Source: JBOGEB01 sp050743125 (GTDB lineage Bacteria > Actinomycetota > Nitriliruptoria > Euzebyales > Egibacteraceae). From it: 64,000 nt of DNA. The notes beneath the pieces are model-generated. The model ran no database searches and had not been told where the DNA came from. It worked only from the letters and a program-made list of their open reading frames with translations. Positions 1 to 8,984 of this stretch are shown here, in pieces. A program made the position numbers and the translations under genes. The DNA is taken from positions 1 through 64,000 of the forward strand of contig JBOGEB010000002.1 in the NCBI GenBank assembly GCA_050743125.1. Direction: 5' to 3'. Within the stretch, counting starts at the first letter, position 1. Every line of letters begins with the position of its first letter.

Positions 1-81
1 AAAATCCGGCAGGCGCTCAAGGTCATCGACGGCTGCATCGAGGGCTACACCCGCGACGCCTGCCTCGCTCCAGCGGCCTGA
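1..81 (+). CDS. 3' end of an unidentified gene (partial)
   Basis: An open frame runs from the first base to a TGA at 79-81 and encodes 26 residues ending ...YTRDACLAPAA. Codon third positions are GC-rich, as expected for real coding DNA here. The gene starts outside the window. I do not recognise the family; the short basic/acidic tail would suit many proteins, including a transposase C-terminus. Confidence 0.4.
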   Translation, partial: KIRQALKVIDGCIEGYTRDACLAPAA

Positions 82-136
82 AAAACTCGTCACAACGTCA
101 AAGACTCAAACAACCGAGGCGCCCTAGCGAGACGGG

Positions 137-412
137 ATGCTTGCGACGACCGGACGCGCTGCGCTACGCGCTTGGGGTCAGCGTGGTCCAGGGGGGCGGG
201 GTCTACCTGCTCAGCGCGCGCGCGTTGCACGTCGTCTCCACCAGCGCGGCCGAGTCCGGGTCACAGCGTTCCTTCTCACCGCCGCGCTCGTGCTGGCCGC
301 CGTGGCCACCAACCTCGCCCTCCCGCTGATCGCTCTGCTCGTGGCCGCGCTCGTGGCCGCATCCGTCCTCGCCAGCTCTCAGCCACACGGTCACGCTGGC
401 TCCCCCGCGTAG
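137..412 (+). pseudogene. Possible remnant of a membrane protein C-terminus
   Basis: Two overlapping plus-strand frames read together like the end of a polytopic membrane protein. One frame gives ALRYALGVSVVQGGGVYLL. The other continues with TAALVLAAVATNLALPLIAL and a further Ala/Leu/Val-rich helix. This resembles the last helices of LtrA-like (low-temperature-requirement A) proteins, but a frame change is needed and no start is visible. The identity is a guess; it may be non-coding. No other gene is visible between 82 and 479. Confidence 0.22.
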
Positions 413-479
413 GCAGCCGGGGTGACGAGGTGCCACCGAGCGTGTACGCGCCACACCCGATCGACGGTGGGAAGGCGGG

Positions 480-782
480 CTATCCCGAGTCGTGCGTCTT
501 CCAAAGCCCCCAGTAGGACTCCGCGACCAGCCCGTCTAGCTGATGATGCTCCTCATCGGTGAGGCTGAGGTCCCGAAGTCGGTGGATGAGGAAGAGCGCA
601 TCGTCCCGCTTCGACCGGTCATCGGATGTCACCCAGCCCCGAAGCGCCTCGTGGATTGCCGAGCGCTGCTCGGGCTGGAGCTCCGTGTACAGGCACACCA
701 TCTTCTCCAGCGTCAGGATCGGATCGTCTCCGGCGTCTGCACGGCAGCTTTCCAGGAGCTGGAGGGCTTCGTCCACCGTCAT
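480..782 (-). CDS. Small hypothetical helical protein (100 aa)
   Basis: The ATG at 782-780 gives MTVDEALQLLESCRADAGDD and a 100-aa, acidic, Leu-rich and probably all-helical protein ending WGLWKTHDSG. An in-frame TTG 11 codons upstream is possible but has no convincing Shine-Dalgarno. I see no signal peptide, membrane segment or catalytic motif. It is a soluble protein of unknown function that stands alone, with its 3' end facing the upstream remnant. The regular codon bias supports a real gene. Confidence 0.55.
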   Translation of the reverse strand: MTVDEALQLLESCRADAGDDPILTLEKMVCLYTELQPEQRSAIHEALRGWVTSDDRSKRDDALFLIHRLRDLSLTDEEHHQLDGLVAESYWGLWKTHDSG

Positions 783-965
783 GCGATCGAGCGTAGCCCG
801 GGAAGACCTCGACAACCCATTGCGCTTTCGTAATTGCTCCGGACTTTCCGGACGGAGTGAGGAACCGCTCGGTGGTGTCGATGGTCATGTGGCCGGGAAC
901 CCTGCGAGCGGTGGCGACGTCCAAAGGGGGACGAACGCACCAACGACCGAGGAGGGTGGGATCGT

Positions 966-1388
966 ATGGCGCGCCGCCTGCTCGTCATGATCGCCGCCTG
1001 CACGGTGGCCTTTGCCTGTGGGCCAGCCCCCGGTGGCCCCGGTGGCCCCAGTGGCCCCAGTGGTCCGGAGGTCCGGCGGGTGGAGCCGCGACCTGGTGTG
1101 GCGAATGCCGGGCCGGTGGCATGGGAACGTGCCGACGTCGGGAGGGATGGTCGGACCCTCCAAGTGCTGTGGCGGTCCGGCCCTGAGCCGTGCTTTGTGC
1201 TCGATCGTGTCGAGTCCGTGCAGTCCCCACAGACGGTGACCGTGACGCTCTACGAAGGCCGCGACCCTACGCTGTCAGCCGACGCTTTCTGTCCCGCGAT
1301 CCTGGTCACGAAGGCCGTGACCGTCGCGCTCGACGCGCCGCTCGGCGGCCGCAAGGTCGTTGACGGGGCGCCCGGGAACGGCTTCTGA
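966..1388 (+). CDS. Small lipoprotein with Gly-Pro-rich linker
   Basis: This 140-aa protein starts MARRLLVMIAACTVAFACGP. That is a short basic n-region, a hydrophobic stretch and a plausible lipobox (AFAC, Cys18). A collagen-like GGPGGPSGPSGP linker follows at about residues 22-34. The mature domain (about 45-140) contains two cysteines (PCFVLD and FCPAIL) and is rich in beta-type residues, so it is likely a small secreted beta fold. The family is not recognised. It converges on the amidase gene, ending 20 bp from the amidase stop on the opposite strand. Confidence 0.6.
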   Translation: MARRLLVMIAACTVAFACGPAPGGPGGPSGPSGPEVRRVEPRPGVANAGPVAWERADVGRDGRTLQVLWRSGPEPCFVLDRVESVQSPQTVTVTLYEGRDPTLSADAFCPAILVTKAVTVALDAPLGGRKVVDGAPGNGF

Positions 1389-1408
1389 CGTCTGACGTCA
1401 AACGGCTA

Positions 1409-2881
1409 CTAGAACGCTTGCTCGAGGGCTGCGCCGACGGTGACGAGGGTGGCTTCGTGGTGCGGGGGAGCGATGAGTTGGAGGCCGACGGGCAGGCCGT
1501 CGGGGCTCCTGCCGCAGGGCAGGGTGAGGGCGGGGAAGCCGACGAGGCTCCAGGGGATGGTGTTGCGAGACAGGGTGAGCAGGTAGCGGGCGGCTTCGAC
1601 GACTGGCGGGGCGGTGACGGTGGTGGTGGGCATGGCGAGCACGTCGTGGGCGTCGAACTGAGCGAGGAGGCTGCGGGTGAGGTCGGCGCGCAGTCGTTGG
1701 GCGTCGATGTAGTCGATGGCGGGGACGCGGCCGGCTTCGTGGAGTTGGTCGGCGGTCTCGTCCCAGCAGTCGTCGAGGCTGGTGGCGGCGGCGCGGTGGA
1801 AGGCGGCGGCTTCGACGCGGCTGATGATCAGGCCGGCGCTGTTCGCGTCGTCGAGGTCCCTGGCTGTGGGGCGGTCGGCGGGTTGGACCTGGCAGCCGAG
1901 GTCGGCCAGCCGGGCGACGGCGGCGCGGGCACTGCGGTCGACGGCTGGGTCGGCGCCAGCGAACCCGGTCTCACAGACGCCGACGCGCACCTCCCGCACC
2001 AGGCCGGGGTACGCGGCCGTGCCCCAGCAGCCGGTCAGCACGTCGAGCAGCAGGGCGACGTCGGCGACGCTGGCGGCCATGGGGGCGACGTGGTCCATGG
2101 TCCACGACAGGGGGACGATCCCTGTGGCAGGCACGGCACCGTAGGTGGGTTTGAGGGCGACGACGCCGGACAGCGCGGCGGGCACGCGGATCGACGCGCG
2201 AGTGTCGGTGCCGATCGAGCCGAGTCCCATGCCGGTCGCGACCGCGATCGCCGAGCCGCCGCTGGACCCGCCAGGAATCCGGGTGACGTCATGCGGGTTG
2301 CGGCTTTGGGGAGTGGTGACGCCGAGCGCGAACTCGTGGGTGGTGGTCTTGCCGAGGATGATCGCGCCGGCGGCGCGTAGGCGGGCGACGGCGTCGGCGT
2401 CGGCGGTGGGCAGGTGGTGATAGGCCGCCGAGCCTGCCCGGGTAGGGACGCCGGCCACGTCGATGACGTCTTTGACGGTGAGAGGGATGCCGTGCAGCGG
2501 TCCGCACGGCGCGCCGTCGGCGCGTTGGCGGTCGCGCCGGTCAGCGTCGGCGAGGGCCAGGTGCGCGGTGAGTTCGGCGAACGCCCCCAGCTCGCCGTCC
2601 CACTTGCGGACCTGAGCCAGGCTGTGCTCGACCAGCTCACGAGCCGAGCACGTCCCGCTGGACAGAACCCGCAGCGCGTCGTGGAGCGGGCCGCATGCCT
2701 TCCCCCGGACTCCGTCGGTGGAGGATTCCGGCCGAGTACGGCCTGAATGCTCCGCACGAAGAGGGCCAGATGGGTTGAACGTCACCGCCGGAGGCTGGCG
2801 GGGGTCGGCGGGTCGGTAACTGGCCAGGTGCGCGCAGGCTGCGGCGAATGCCTGTCGGGCGCTGGTCTCTTTAATCGTCAC
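1409..2881 (-). CDS. Amidase signature family hydrolase
   Basis: This 490-aa member of the amidase signature family hydrolyses amide bonds with a Ser-cisSer-Lys triad. The Lys lies in LTVKDVIDVAGV, the cis-Ser in the loop GGSSGGSAIAVATG, and the nucleophile Ser in TDTRASIRVPAALSG. The usual TDTGGS is replaced by TDTRAS, an uncommon substitution next to the nucleophile. An extra 80 or so residues precede the core. The start ATG overlaps the stop of the upstream isochorismatase-type gene by 4 bp, so the two are probably translationally coupled. With the ABC importer upstream, the substrate is likely an imported amide or ureide such as allophanate-like intermediates; that is inference. Confidence 0.88.
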   Translation of the reverse strand: MTIKETSARQAFAAACAHLASYRPADPRQPPAVTFNPSGPLRAEHSGRTRPESSTDGVRGKACGPLHDALRVLSSGTCSARELVEHSLAQVRKWDGELGAFAELTAHLALADADRRDRQRADGAPCGPLHGIPLTVKDVIDVAGVPTRAGSAAYHHLPTADADAVARLRAAGAIILGKTTTHEFALGVTTPQSRNPHDVTRIPGGSSGGSAIAVATGMGLGSIGTDTRASIRVPAALSGVVALKPTYGAVPATGIVPLSWTMDHVAPMAASVADVALLLDVLTGCWGTAAYPGLVREVRVGVCETGFAGADPAVDRSARAAVARLADLGCQVQPADRPTARDLDDANSAGLIISRVEAAAFHRAAATSLDDCWDETADQLHEAGRVPAIDYIDAQRLRADLTRSLLAQFDAHDVLAMPTTTVTAPPVVEAARYLLTLSRNTIPWSLVGFPALTLPCGRSPDGLPVGLQLIAPPHHEATLVTVGAALEQAF

Positions 2882-4206
2882 GCTGACCCGAGCGCGGCCA
2901 GTAGCGCGTCGGAGGTGGCAACGGCGCCGAACACTCCACCTTGCATGGTGATCATCTTTACTGCGGCGTGGTAGTTATCGAGGTCGGTCGCGCCCGTGCA
3001 GTCGGACAACAGCAGGCACTCGTAGCCACGGTCGTTGGCCTCGCGCATGGTGGTGTGGACGCAGACGTCGGTTGTGATCCCCGTGAAGACGAGATGGGTG
3101 ACGCCGCGGGTGCGGAGCACGAGATCGAGGTCGGTGGCGTAGAACGCGCCCTTGCCGGGCTTGTCGATGACCGGCTCACCGGGTACGGGCGCGACCTCGG
3201 GCACGATCTCCCAACCTGGCTCGCCGCGGACGAGGATCCGTCCGCACGGCCCCTCCTCGCCGATGCCGGCGCCGATCCGCTGCGACCGCCAGCGTTTGTT
3301 CGCGGGGCAGTCACGCAGGTCGGGGTGGTGGCCCTCTCGTGTATGGATCACGCACAGCCCGGCGGCTCGGGCGGCGGCCAATACCCGCGCGGTGGGCTCC
3401 AGCCCCGCCCGGGTCAGCTCCAGGTCGTAGCCCATCACGTCCACATAGCCGCCCTTCCCGCAGAAGTCGGTCTGCCAGTCGATGCACAGCAGGGCGGTGC
3501 GGTCCAGGTCGACCCCGCCGTCGTACGGCCACGGGTAGGGATCGGCGGCCACTCCTCGAAGGGCGGGCGGGTGGGGGAGGTTGGCGTGGTCCGTCATGGG
3601 TGGTTCTTTTCCTTTAGGGCGGGTGGGAGTGGTTGGCGTGGTCGGTGGGTCCTCCTCGCGAAGGAAGGGTTCGAGGGCTGCGCAGACGGCGCCAGTGTCG
3701 CCGACCGCGCCGAATATCCCACCCGACATGAGGATCGTGGAGATCGCACCGGCCCGGCAGTCGGGGTCGACCGCCGCGCAAGCGTCGGCCACGAGCAGGC
3801 ACTCGTAACCCTGGTCGTTCGCGCTGCGCAGGGTGGAGTGCACCGCGGTCTCCAGGCCCCAACCGGCGATGAGCAGCTGGTCCCGGCCCGCTGCCCGCAG
3901 GTCGGCGTCCAGGCGGCTGCCGTAGAAGCCATCCAGCCCCGCAGCCTCGACGACGTCCCCGGCACCAGACCACAGCCCGGGGGAGCCGGCCCCCCACCTC
4001 GGCAGGCGGTGGCGCACCGCCACCACGAGGCCGCCGACGCCGGCGACGACCGCGGCGAGCCGCTCCAGTTGGGCACGCACGTGCTCGTCGTCCCAGGGTT
4101 GGCCGGTGACGACCAGGGCGAGACGGGACGGGTGCAGCCGACCGTCAAAAGGCCAAGGGTAAGGAGCGGTGCCACCCACCACGTCCGGCATGGTTACTGC
4201 GGCCAT
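2878..4206 (-). CDS. Fused double isochorismatase-fold hydrolase, first domain catalytically dead
   Basis: This 442-aa protein contains two cysteine-hydrolase (isochorismatase-fold) copies. The C-terminal copy (about residues 205-442) has the full triad: Asp in LCIDWQTDFC, Lys in DKPGKGAFYATDL, Cys in TGITTDVCVHTTM, as in biuret hydrolase and RutB-type enzymes. The N-terminal copy (about 1-190) aligns in the same order (PYPWPFDG near the start; GWGLETAVHSTL in place of the Cys motif) but lacks the Asp, Lys and Cys. A Pro/Thr-rich linker (TTPTTPTRPKGK) joins them. An internal ATG (MTDHANLPH) could start the active domain alone. The gene lies 3 bp after the binding-protein gene and overlaps the amidase, so it is a likely part of a ureide/nucleobase hydrolysis pathway. 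Confidence 0.82.
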   Translation of the reverse strand: MAAVTMPDVVGGTAPYPWPFDGRLHPSRLALVVTGQPWDDEHVRAQLERLAAVVAGVGGLVVAVRHRLPRWGAGSPGLWSGAGDVVEAAGLDGFYGSRLDADLRAAGRDQLLIAGWGLETAVHSTLRSANDQGYECLLVADACAAVDPDCRAGAISTILMSGGIFGAVGDTGAVCAALEPFLREEDPPTTPTTPTRPKGKEPPMTDHANLPHPPALRGVAADPYPWPYDGGVDLDRTALLCIDWQTDFCGKGGYVDVMGYDLELTRAGLEPTARVLAAARAAGLCVIHTREGHHPDLRDCPANKRWRSQRIGAGIGEEGPCGRILVRGEPGWEIVPEVAPVPGEPVIDKPGKGAFYATDLDLVLRTRGVTHLVFTGITTDVCVHTTMREANDRGYECLLLSDCTGATDLDNYHAAVKMITMQGGVFGAVATSDALLAALGSA

Positions 4207-4209
4207 CGG

Positions 4210-5328
4210 TCAGCGCGGGAGCGTGCCGATCACGCCGTCGACCAGAAAGTCCATCTGGTCGACCTCCTGGTAGGTCGGGCTCTTGTCGGTCGGGTAGACA
4301 ACCTTGCCGGCCTGGTCGCGCACGCCAGCAAACGGTGACTTGCCGGCGGCGAGATCCTTGCGCGCCTGCTCGATCTTTCCCTTTGTGTCCTCGCTCACGG
4401 TCGGGCCGAACTGCGCGAGCACGAACGGATTGTCACCGGTCCGTAACCCGCCGCGGTAGTCGCCGTTGTAGCGGCTTTTGGCGAAGTCGCCCGCGACGAT
4501 CGTCTTGACGATGTCAACGTACAGCGGGCCCCAATCCCAGACCGCGCCGGTCAGCCACGCCTGCGACGCCAGCGACGAGGCGTCTTGGTGGTAGCCGACG
4601 ATCTTCGCGCCTTTGGCGGCTGCGTTCTCAATGATCGTTTTCGTGCAGTCCTGGTGCTGGGTGATCACGTCGGCGCCCTGGTCGAGCAGGCTTTGGGCGG
4701 CCTCCGCCTGCTTCGCGGGGTCGCACCAGTTCGACGTGAACACCACGGTGGTCGTGGCCTTCGGGTTCACCGAGCGGGCGCCGAGTTCGAAGGCGTTGAT
4801 GTTCGCCAGCGTCTGAGAGATCGGGAGCGCGGCGACGAACCCGAGCTTGTTGCTCTTGGTGGCCGCCCCGGCGGCGATCCCGCCCAGGTACACCTGCTCC
4901 CACACCGTGCCGAAATAGGTGCCGAGGTTGTCCAGCGGCTCGCGCTCCAGGCCGCCCTGGTGGACGAAGATCACCTCGGGGTGACGTTTGGCCTCCTCGA
5001 ATGCCGGGTCCAGGTGTCCGTAACTGGTCGGGAAGATGACCGTCGCGCCCTGGGCGATCATGTCCTCCATCACGCGTTCGGCATCGGCGGTTTCGGGCAC
5101 GTTCTCGGCGCGCAGGACCTCGATGTCGGGGAAGGCTTTTGCGACCGCGACGCTGCCTTCGTATGCGGCCTGGTTGTAGCCGAAGTCGTCTTTGGGTCCA
5201 ACGAGCAGGAAGCCGATCTTCGTCACTTTCCCGCCCTCGGCAGGTGCGGTCGGGGTAGTCGCGCCGCCACCGCACGCGGCGGCCAGCAACGCGAGCACAA
5301 GCAGCAGGGCGGCTTTCCGGTGTGCCAT
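4210..5328 (-). CDS. BMP-family ABC transporter substrate-binding lipoprotein
   Basis: This 372-aa protein starts MAHRKAALLLVLALLAAACG, a lipoprotein signal with lipobox LAAC at Cys19, followed by a Thr/Pro/Ala linker. The mature part begins TKIGFLLVGPKDDFGYNQAA, the typical start of PnrA/BMP (basic membrane protein) domains. These bind nucleosides or related ring compounds for type II-like importers. A Shine-Dalgarno GGGAG precedes the ATG. It is the fourth gene of the transporter operon, 6 bp after the permease gene, and is followed 3 bp later by the hydrolase gene. Confidence 0.9.
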   Translation of the reverse strand: MAHRKAALLLVLALLAAACGGGATTPTAPAEGGKVTKIGFLLVGPKDDFGYNQAAYEGSVAVAKAFPDIEVLRAENVPETADAERVMEDMIAQGATVIFPTSYGHLDPAFEEAKRHPEVIFVHQGGLEREPLDNLGTYFGTVWEQVYLGGIAAGAATKSNKLGFVAALPISQTLANINAFELGARSVNPKATTTVVFTSNWCDPAKQAEAAQSLLDQGADVITQHQDCTKTIIENAAAKGAKIVGYHQDASSLASQAWLTGAVWDWGPLYVDIVKTIVAGDFAKSRYNGDYRGGLRTGDNPFVLAQFGPTVSEDTKGKIEQARKDLAAGKSPFAGVRDQAGKVVYPTDKSPTYQEVDQMDFLVDGVIGTLPR

Positions 5329-5334
5329 CTTGAG

Positions 5335-6255
5335 CTATCTCCCTGGAGTGGTTTGGGTGTCGAAGACGCGGCTGAGGCCCTCAGGGCTGGCGTGGATGCG
5401 CCGCCGGCCGAGGAGCATGAGCACGGCGATCACGGTGAGGTAGGGCACGGCGTCGAGGAAGAACGGCGAGATCTGTGCGCCGCGCGCCTGGAGCTGCAGC
5501 TCGAGGGCGAGCGCGCCGCCGAAGAGGTACGCGCCCGCCATCCCCTTCAGGGGATTCCAGGCCGCGAAGATCACGAGCGCCACCGCGATGAACCCGCGGC
5601 CGACCGTCATGTTCTCCGACCAGTTCAGCGCAAGCGCGGTCGACAGCTGCGCGCCGCCCAGGCCGGCGAGCCCGCCTCCCGTGACGACGGCGAGGTAGCG
5701 CACGCGCGTCGGCGACACACCGAAGGCGTGGAGCACCTCGGCGCGCTCCCCGGCGGCCCGAATCCGCAGCCCGCCCCTCGTCCGGTGGAGGAGCCACCAG
5801 ACCGCAGGGCCGGCGGCGAAGGCGAGGTACGTCAGCGGGTCGTGGTCGAACAGGATCGGCCCGACAAACGGCAGCGAGCCGAGCATCGGAACCTTGACCG
5901 CGGTGAAGCCCTCGATCCCGCGGCCGACGTATGCCTGCCCGAACAGCGAGGTCAGCCCGAGGCTCAGAAACGTGATGACCAGGCCCGTGGCGATCTGGTT
6001 GGCGCCCCGCCACAGGACGACCACCGCGAAGATCAGCGCGAGGGCAGCCCCGGCGGCCACGCCGGCGAGGGCGCCAAGCCAGGGGTTGGCGGTCTGGACG
6101 GTCACGACGTAGGCGGCAAGCGCCCCCCCGAGCATGGAGCCCTCGGTGCCGAGGTTGATCACCCCGGCACGCTCGGCGATCGTCTCGCCGAGGGTGGCCC
6201 ACAGGATCGACGTCCCGCCCCGCACGGCGCCGGTGAGGACAGCTTCCAGGAGCAT
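5335..6255 (-). CDS. BMP-type ABC transporter permease (second)
   Basis: This protein has 306 aa from the ATG at 6255-6253 (MLLEAVLTGAVRGGTSILWA). The frame is open much further upstream, but that part is a shadow of the first permease; the ATG overlaps the TGA of that gene by one base. Multiple hydrophobic helices and the motif GVINLGTEGSMLGGALAAY match branched-chain-type permeases of the PnrA/NupQ group. With the preceding permease it would form the heterodimeric membrane channel for the BMP-bound substrate. Confidence 0.9.
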   Translation of the reverse strand: MLLEAVLTGAVRGGTSILWATLGETIAERAGVINLGTEGSMLGGALAAYVVTVQTANPWLGALAGVAAGAALALIFAVVVLWRGANQIATGLVITFLSLGLTSLFGQAYVGRGIEGFTAVKVPMLGSLPFVGPILFDHDPLTYLAFAAGPAVWWLLHRTRGGLRIRAAGERAEVLHAFGVSPTRVRYLAVVTGGGLAGLGGAQLSTALALNWSENMTVGRGFIAVALVIFAAWNPLKGMAGAYLFGGALALELQLQARGAQISPFFLDAVPYLTVIAVLMLLGRRRIHASPEGLSRVFDTQTTPGR

Positions 6256-7322
6256 CAGGCCGTCCTCACCGGTTTCGTCGGGGGCGTCTCGCTCGACCGC
6301 CCCACGCCCCGGTGCTGGCCCCAACCCAACACCGCGAGCAGCACGAGCGCCATGAGGATGTTGACCGCCGACGCGGATACGCCGGCGGTGATCTTCAGCC
6401 CGTTGCCCCCGACCGCGATCGCGCCGAGCAGCAGCGCGGCGAGCGTGACCCGGGCCGGGTGGTGGCGGGCGAGCCACGAAGCGAGGAAACCGATGAACCC
6501 GAAGCCGAGCATCATTCCTGGGCGCACCCGGCCCTCTACACCGGCGAGCTCGATCATCCCACCCAACCCGGCGAGCGCGCCGCCAGCGAGCATTGCTGAC
6601 GCCGCGAGACCGCCGACCGCGAGCCCCGCCCGCCGGGCGGCCTCGGCGTTCCCGCCGACCACGCGGAGCGTGAAACCCCAAGGCGTGAACCGCAGCACTG
6701 CCCAGATCAGGGCCATCGCTGCGAGCGCCAGGAGAATCCCGGCGTGCGCGCGGGTGCCCCACAGGACCGGGAGCCGCTCGTTCGCGTGCAGCGCGGGCGC
6801 CTGGGGAAAGCCGAGGCTCGCTCGGTCCTTCCACGGCCCGTGGACGAGGTAGGCGAGCACGAGGATCGCCAGGTAGTTGAGCAGGAGAGTCGAGATCGCC
6901 TCGCTCGTGTGGGTGTACCGCTTGGCCACGGCGGCGATGCCGGCCCAGGCAGCGCCGCAGGCGGCGCCGGCCAGCGCCATCAGCACCAGCGTGGGAAGGG
7001 TCGGCAGGGCACCCCCGAGCGCGTTCGCCATGACGGTCGCGCCGATGGCGCCAGCCAGCAGCTGGCCCTCCCCGCCGATGTTGAACAGGCCCGCCCGCGC
7101 CGGGACGGCTACGGCGAGCGCCGCGAGCAGGAACGGGGTGGTCTGCACGAGCAGCTCCCCGAACGCCTTCGAACCACCGGCCGTCGAGTTCCACATGGCC
7201 TGGTAGACCGCGAGCGGGTCGGCGCCCTTCGCGACGAGGAACGCGGTGAAGACCGCGACCGCGCCGGCCAGCGCGACCGTACCGCGGAACACTGTCTGAC
7301 GGGCAGCCGCGCTCATGTCCAC
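6255..7322 (-). CDS. BMP-type ABC transporter permease (first)
   Basis: This 355-aa polytopic membrane protein carries the permease motif RAGLFNIGGEGQLLAGAIGA in its first third. It has about eight to nine hydrophobic segments and a basic C-terminal tail ending in RSSETPPTKPVRTA. It starts 5 bp after the ATPase stop and overlaps the second permease by one base, so the three are co-translated. Family knowledge: such NupP-like permeases move nucleosides or similar solutes. Confidence 0.9.
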   Translation of the reverse strand: MDMSAAARQTVFRGTVALAGAVAVFTAFLVAKGADPLAVYQAMWNSTAGGSKAFGELLVQTTPFLLAALAVAVPARAGLFNIGGEGQLLAGAIGATVMANALGGALPTLPTLVLMALAGAACGAAWAGIAAVAKRYTHTSEAISTLLLNYLAILVLAYLVHGPWKDRASLGFPQAPALHANERLPVLWGTRAHAGILLALAAMALIWAVLRFTPWGFTLRVVGGNAEAARRAGLAVGGLAASAMLAGGALAGLGGMIELAGVEGRVRPGMMLGFGFIGFLASWLARHHPARVTLAALLLGAIAVGGNGLKITAGVSASAVNILMALVLLAVLGWGQHRGVGRSSETPPTKPVRTA

Positions 7323-7326
7323 CGGC

Positions 7327-8937
7327 TCATGGTGCGCCCTCGAGCATGAGCCGCCCGATCTGATGACGGTCGGCCCCGGCGGCCGGGACGACGCCCGCGA
7401 GCCGGCCTGCGTGGAGGACGGCGATCCGGTCGGCCAGCTCGAGCAGCTCGTCGAGATCCTCTGAGATCATGAGGATCCCGCAGCCCGCGGCACGCCGCTC
7501 CAGCAGCAGCTCCTGTGTCGCCCGCACGGTCGCGACGTCGAGGCCGCGGCTGGGATAGGCGACGACGAGGAGGCGCGCGTCACGCGCGAACGCCCGGGTG
7601 AGCACGACCCGCTGGACGTTGCCCCCCGAAAGCGTCGTGACCTGGCGGTCCAGGGCGGCGAGGCCGAGCCGCTCGGCCTCGGCGAGCCTGCTCGCGTCGG
7701 CGTCCAGGCGCCTCCAGTCGACCCGCAGCCCCCGGCGGGGGAGCCGTCCGCCGAGCGCGAGGTGCTCCAGCACCGACAGGCCCGGCACGACGGCGTCCGA
7801 GACGGGATCCTCGCCGACGCCTGCCGCGCCCGCCGCGAGTGCCCGGCGGGGCTGCGCGCGTCCGAGCTGGACGCCCGCGATCGAGACCGAGCCCTGCGCG
7901 AGCGGGCGCAGGCCCATGACGGCCTCGTAGAGCTCCCGCTGGCCGCTGCCCGCGACCCCGGCGACCCCGACGAGCTCACCGGCCCCGACGATCAGGTCCA
8001 CCCCGGCGAGCGCGACCCGGCCGTCGTCGCCTTTGACCGTGAGACCGTCCACCACGAGCGCCGGCTCTCCGCGGGGCTCGGGCCGAGTGGCCGGAAGCGG
8101 CGGCACCGACCGGCCGACCATGGCCTCGACCAGCTCGGCGTCGCTGAACGTCGCCGGGTCGGCGTCGGCGACGATGAGCCGGCCTCCGCGCAGCACGGTG
8201 ACGCGATCGGCGATCGCCCGGGTCTCGCGGAGCTTGTGGCTGATCATTACGACCGCGAGCCCCTGGTCCCGCAGCCGGCGGATCACCACGAACAGCGCGT
8301 CGACCTCTTGCGGCGCGAGCGCGCTGGTCGGCTCGTCCAGGATGAGGATGCGCGCGTCGGCCATGAGCGCCCGCAAGACCTCGACTCGCTGTCGCTGTGC
8401 GATCGACAGCTTCCGGACCACCGCACGAGGGTCGACCGGGATGCCAAACCGCTCCGCGGCCCGGAGCACCTCCTGCTCGACCTGCCGTCGGCGGTACCGA
8501 CCACTTGCGTCCGCGAGCGCGACGTTCTCAGCCACGGTGAACGCCGGCACGAGCCGCAGCTCTTGGAAGACCATGCCGATGCCCAGCGCGCGGGCGACGG
8601 CCGGCGAGTCGACGTCGATGACGCGCCCGTCGAGGCGGAGCTCGCCCGCGTCGGGCTGGTTCACGCCGTAGAGCACCTTCATGAGCGTGCTCTTGCCGGC
8701 GCCATTCTCGCCGAGCACCGCGTGGACCTGGCCGGCGCGGAGGGTGAGGTCGACCCTGTCGTTGGCGACGACGTCACCGAAACGCTTCGTGATGCCGGTG
8801 GCCTGGAGGAGGGGGATCTCCGGCCGGTCGGCTGCCGCAGCAATCTGTCGGCTCTGCTGACCCTCGGTGACGTCCCCAACCCCCATCGAGGGCGTCCCCA
8901 GGGTCCCCTCTGGAGTTCCGGACCCCCTCACGCTCAT
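7327..8937 (-). CDS. Tandem-domain ABC transporter ATPase (BMP/nucleoside type)
   Basis: This 536-aa protein has two nucleotide-binding domains. Domain 1 (from about residue 42) has Walker A GENGAGKS, signature-like LSIAQRQRVEVLRAL and Walker B ILILDEPTSAL. Domain 2 (from about 290) has the degenerate P-loop GVAGVAGSGQRELYE typical of this class and signature LSGGNVQRVVLTRAF, with a weak Walker B (LLVVAYPSRGLD). The start ATG has a GGGGAG Shine-Dalgarno 6 nt upstream. A regulator pseudogene lies directly upstream on the same strand. It drives the importer formed with the two permeases and the lipoprotein. Confidence 0.92.
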   Translation of the reverse strand: MSVRGSGTPEGTLGTPSMGVGDVTEGQQSRQIAAAADRPEIPLLQATGITKRFGDVVANDRVDLTLRAGQVHAVLGENGAGKSTLMKVLYGVNQPDAGELRLDGRVIDVDSPAVARALGIGMVFQELRLVPAFTVAENVALADASGRYRRRQVEQEVLRAAERFGIPVDPRAVVRKLSIAQRQRVEVLRALMADARILILDEPTSALAPQEVDALFVVIRRLRDQGLAVVMISHKLRETRAIADRVTVLRGGRLIVADADPATFSDAELVEAMVGRSVPPLPATRPEPRGEPALVVDGLTVKGDDGRVALAGVDLIVGAGELVGVAGVAGSGQRELYEAVMGLRPLAQGSVSIAGVQLGRAQPRRALAAGAAGVGEDPVSDAVVPGLSVLEHLALGGRLPRRGLRVDWRRLDADASRLAEAERLGLAALDRQVTTLSGGNVQRVVLTRAFARDARLLVVAYPSRGLDVATVRATQELLLERRAAGCGILMISEDLDELLELADRIAVLHAGRLAGVVPAAGADRHQIGRLMLEGAP

Positions 8938-8984
8938 CTCGGGCTCCCCGCCATCCGACTCATGCCAGACTCACCGCCCGGCGC

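Noticed and set aside
4585..6852. Very long plus-strand open frame opposite the importer genes
   Set aside because: Composition is His/Arg/Asp/Glu-rich mirror text of the permease and binding-protein genes; no motifs, no Shine-Dalgarno. Same reasoning for the frames at 2941-4338, 7762-9108, 1418-2380 and 61593-62609.
5335..7194. A single 619-codon permease reading
   Set aside because: The first 310 codons are the other frame of the first permease (Arg/Pro-rich); the real second permease starts at the ATG at 6255.
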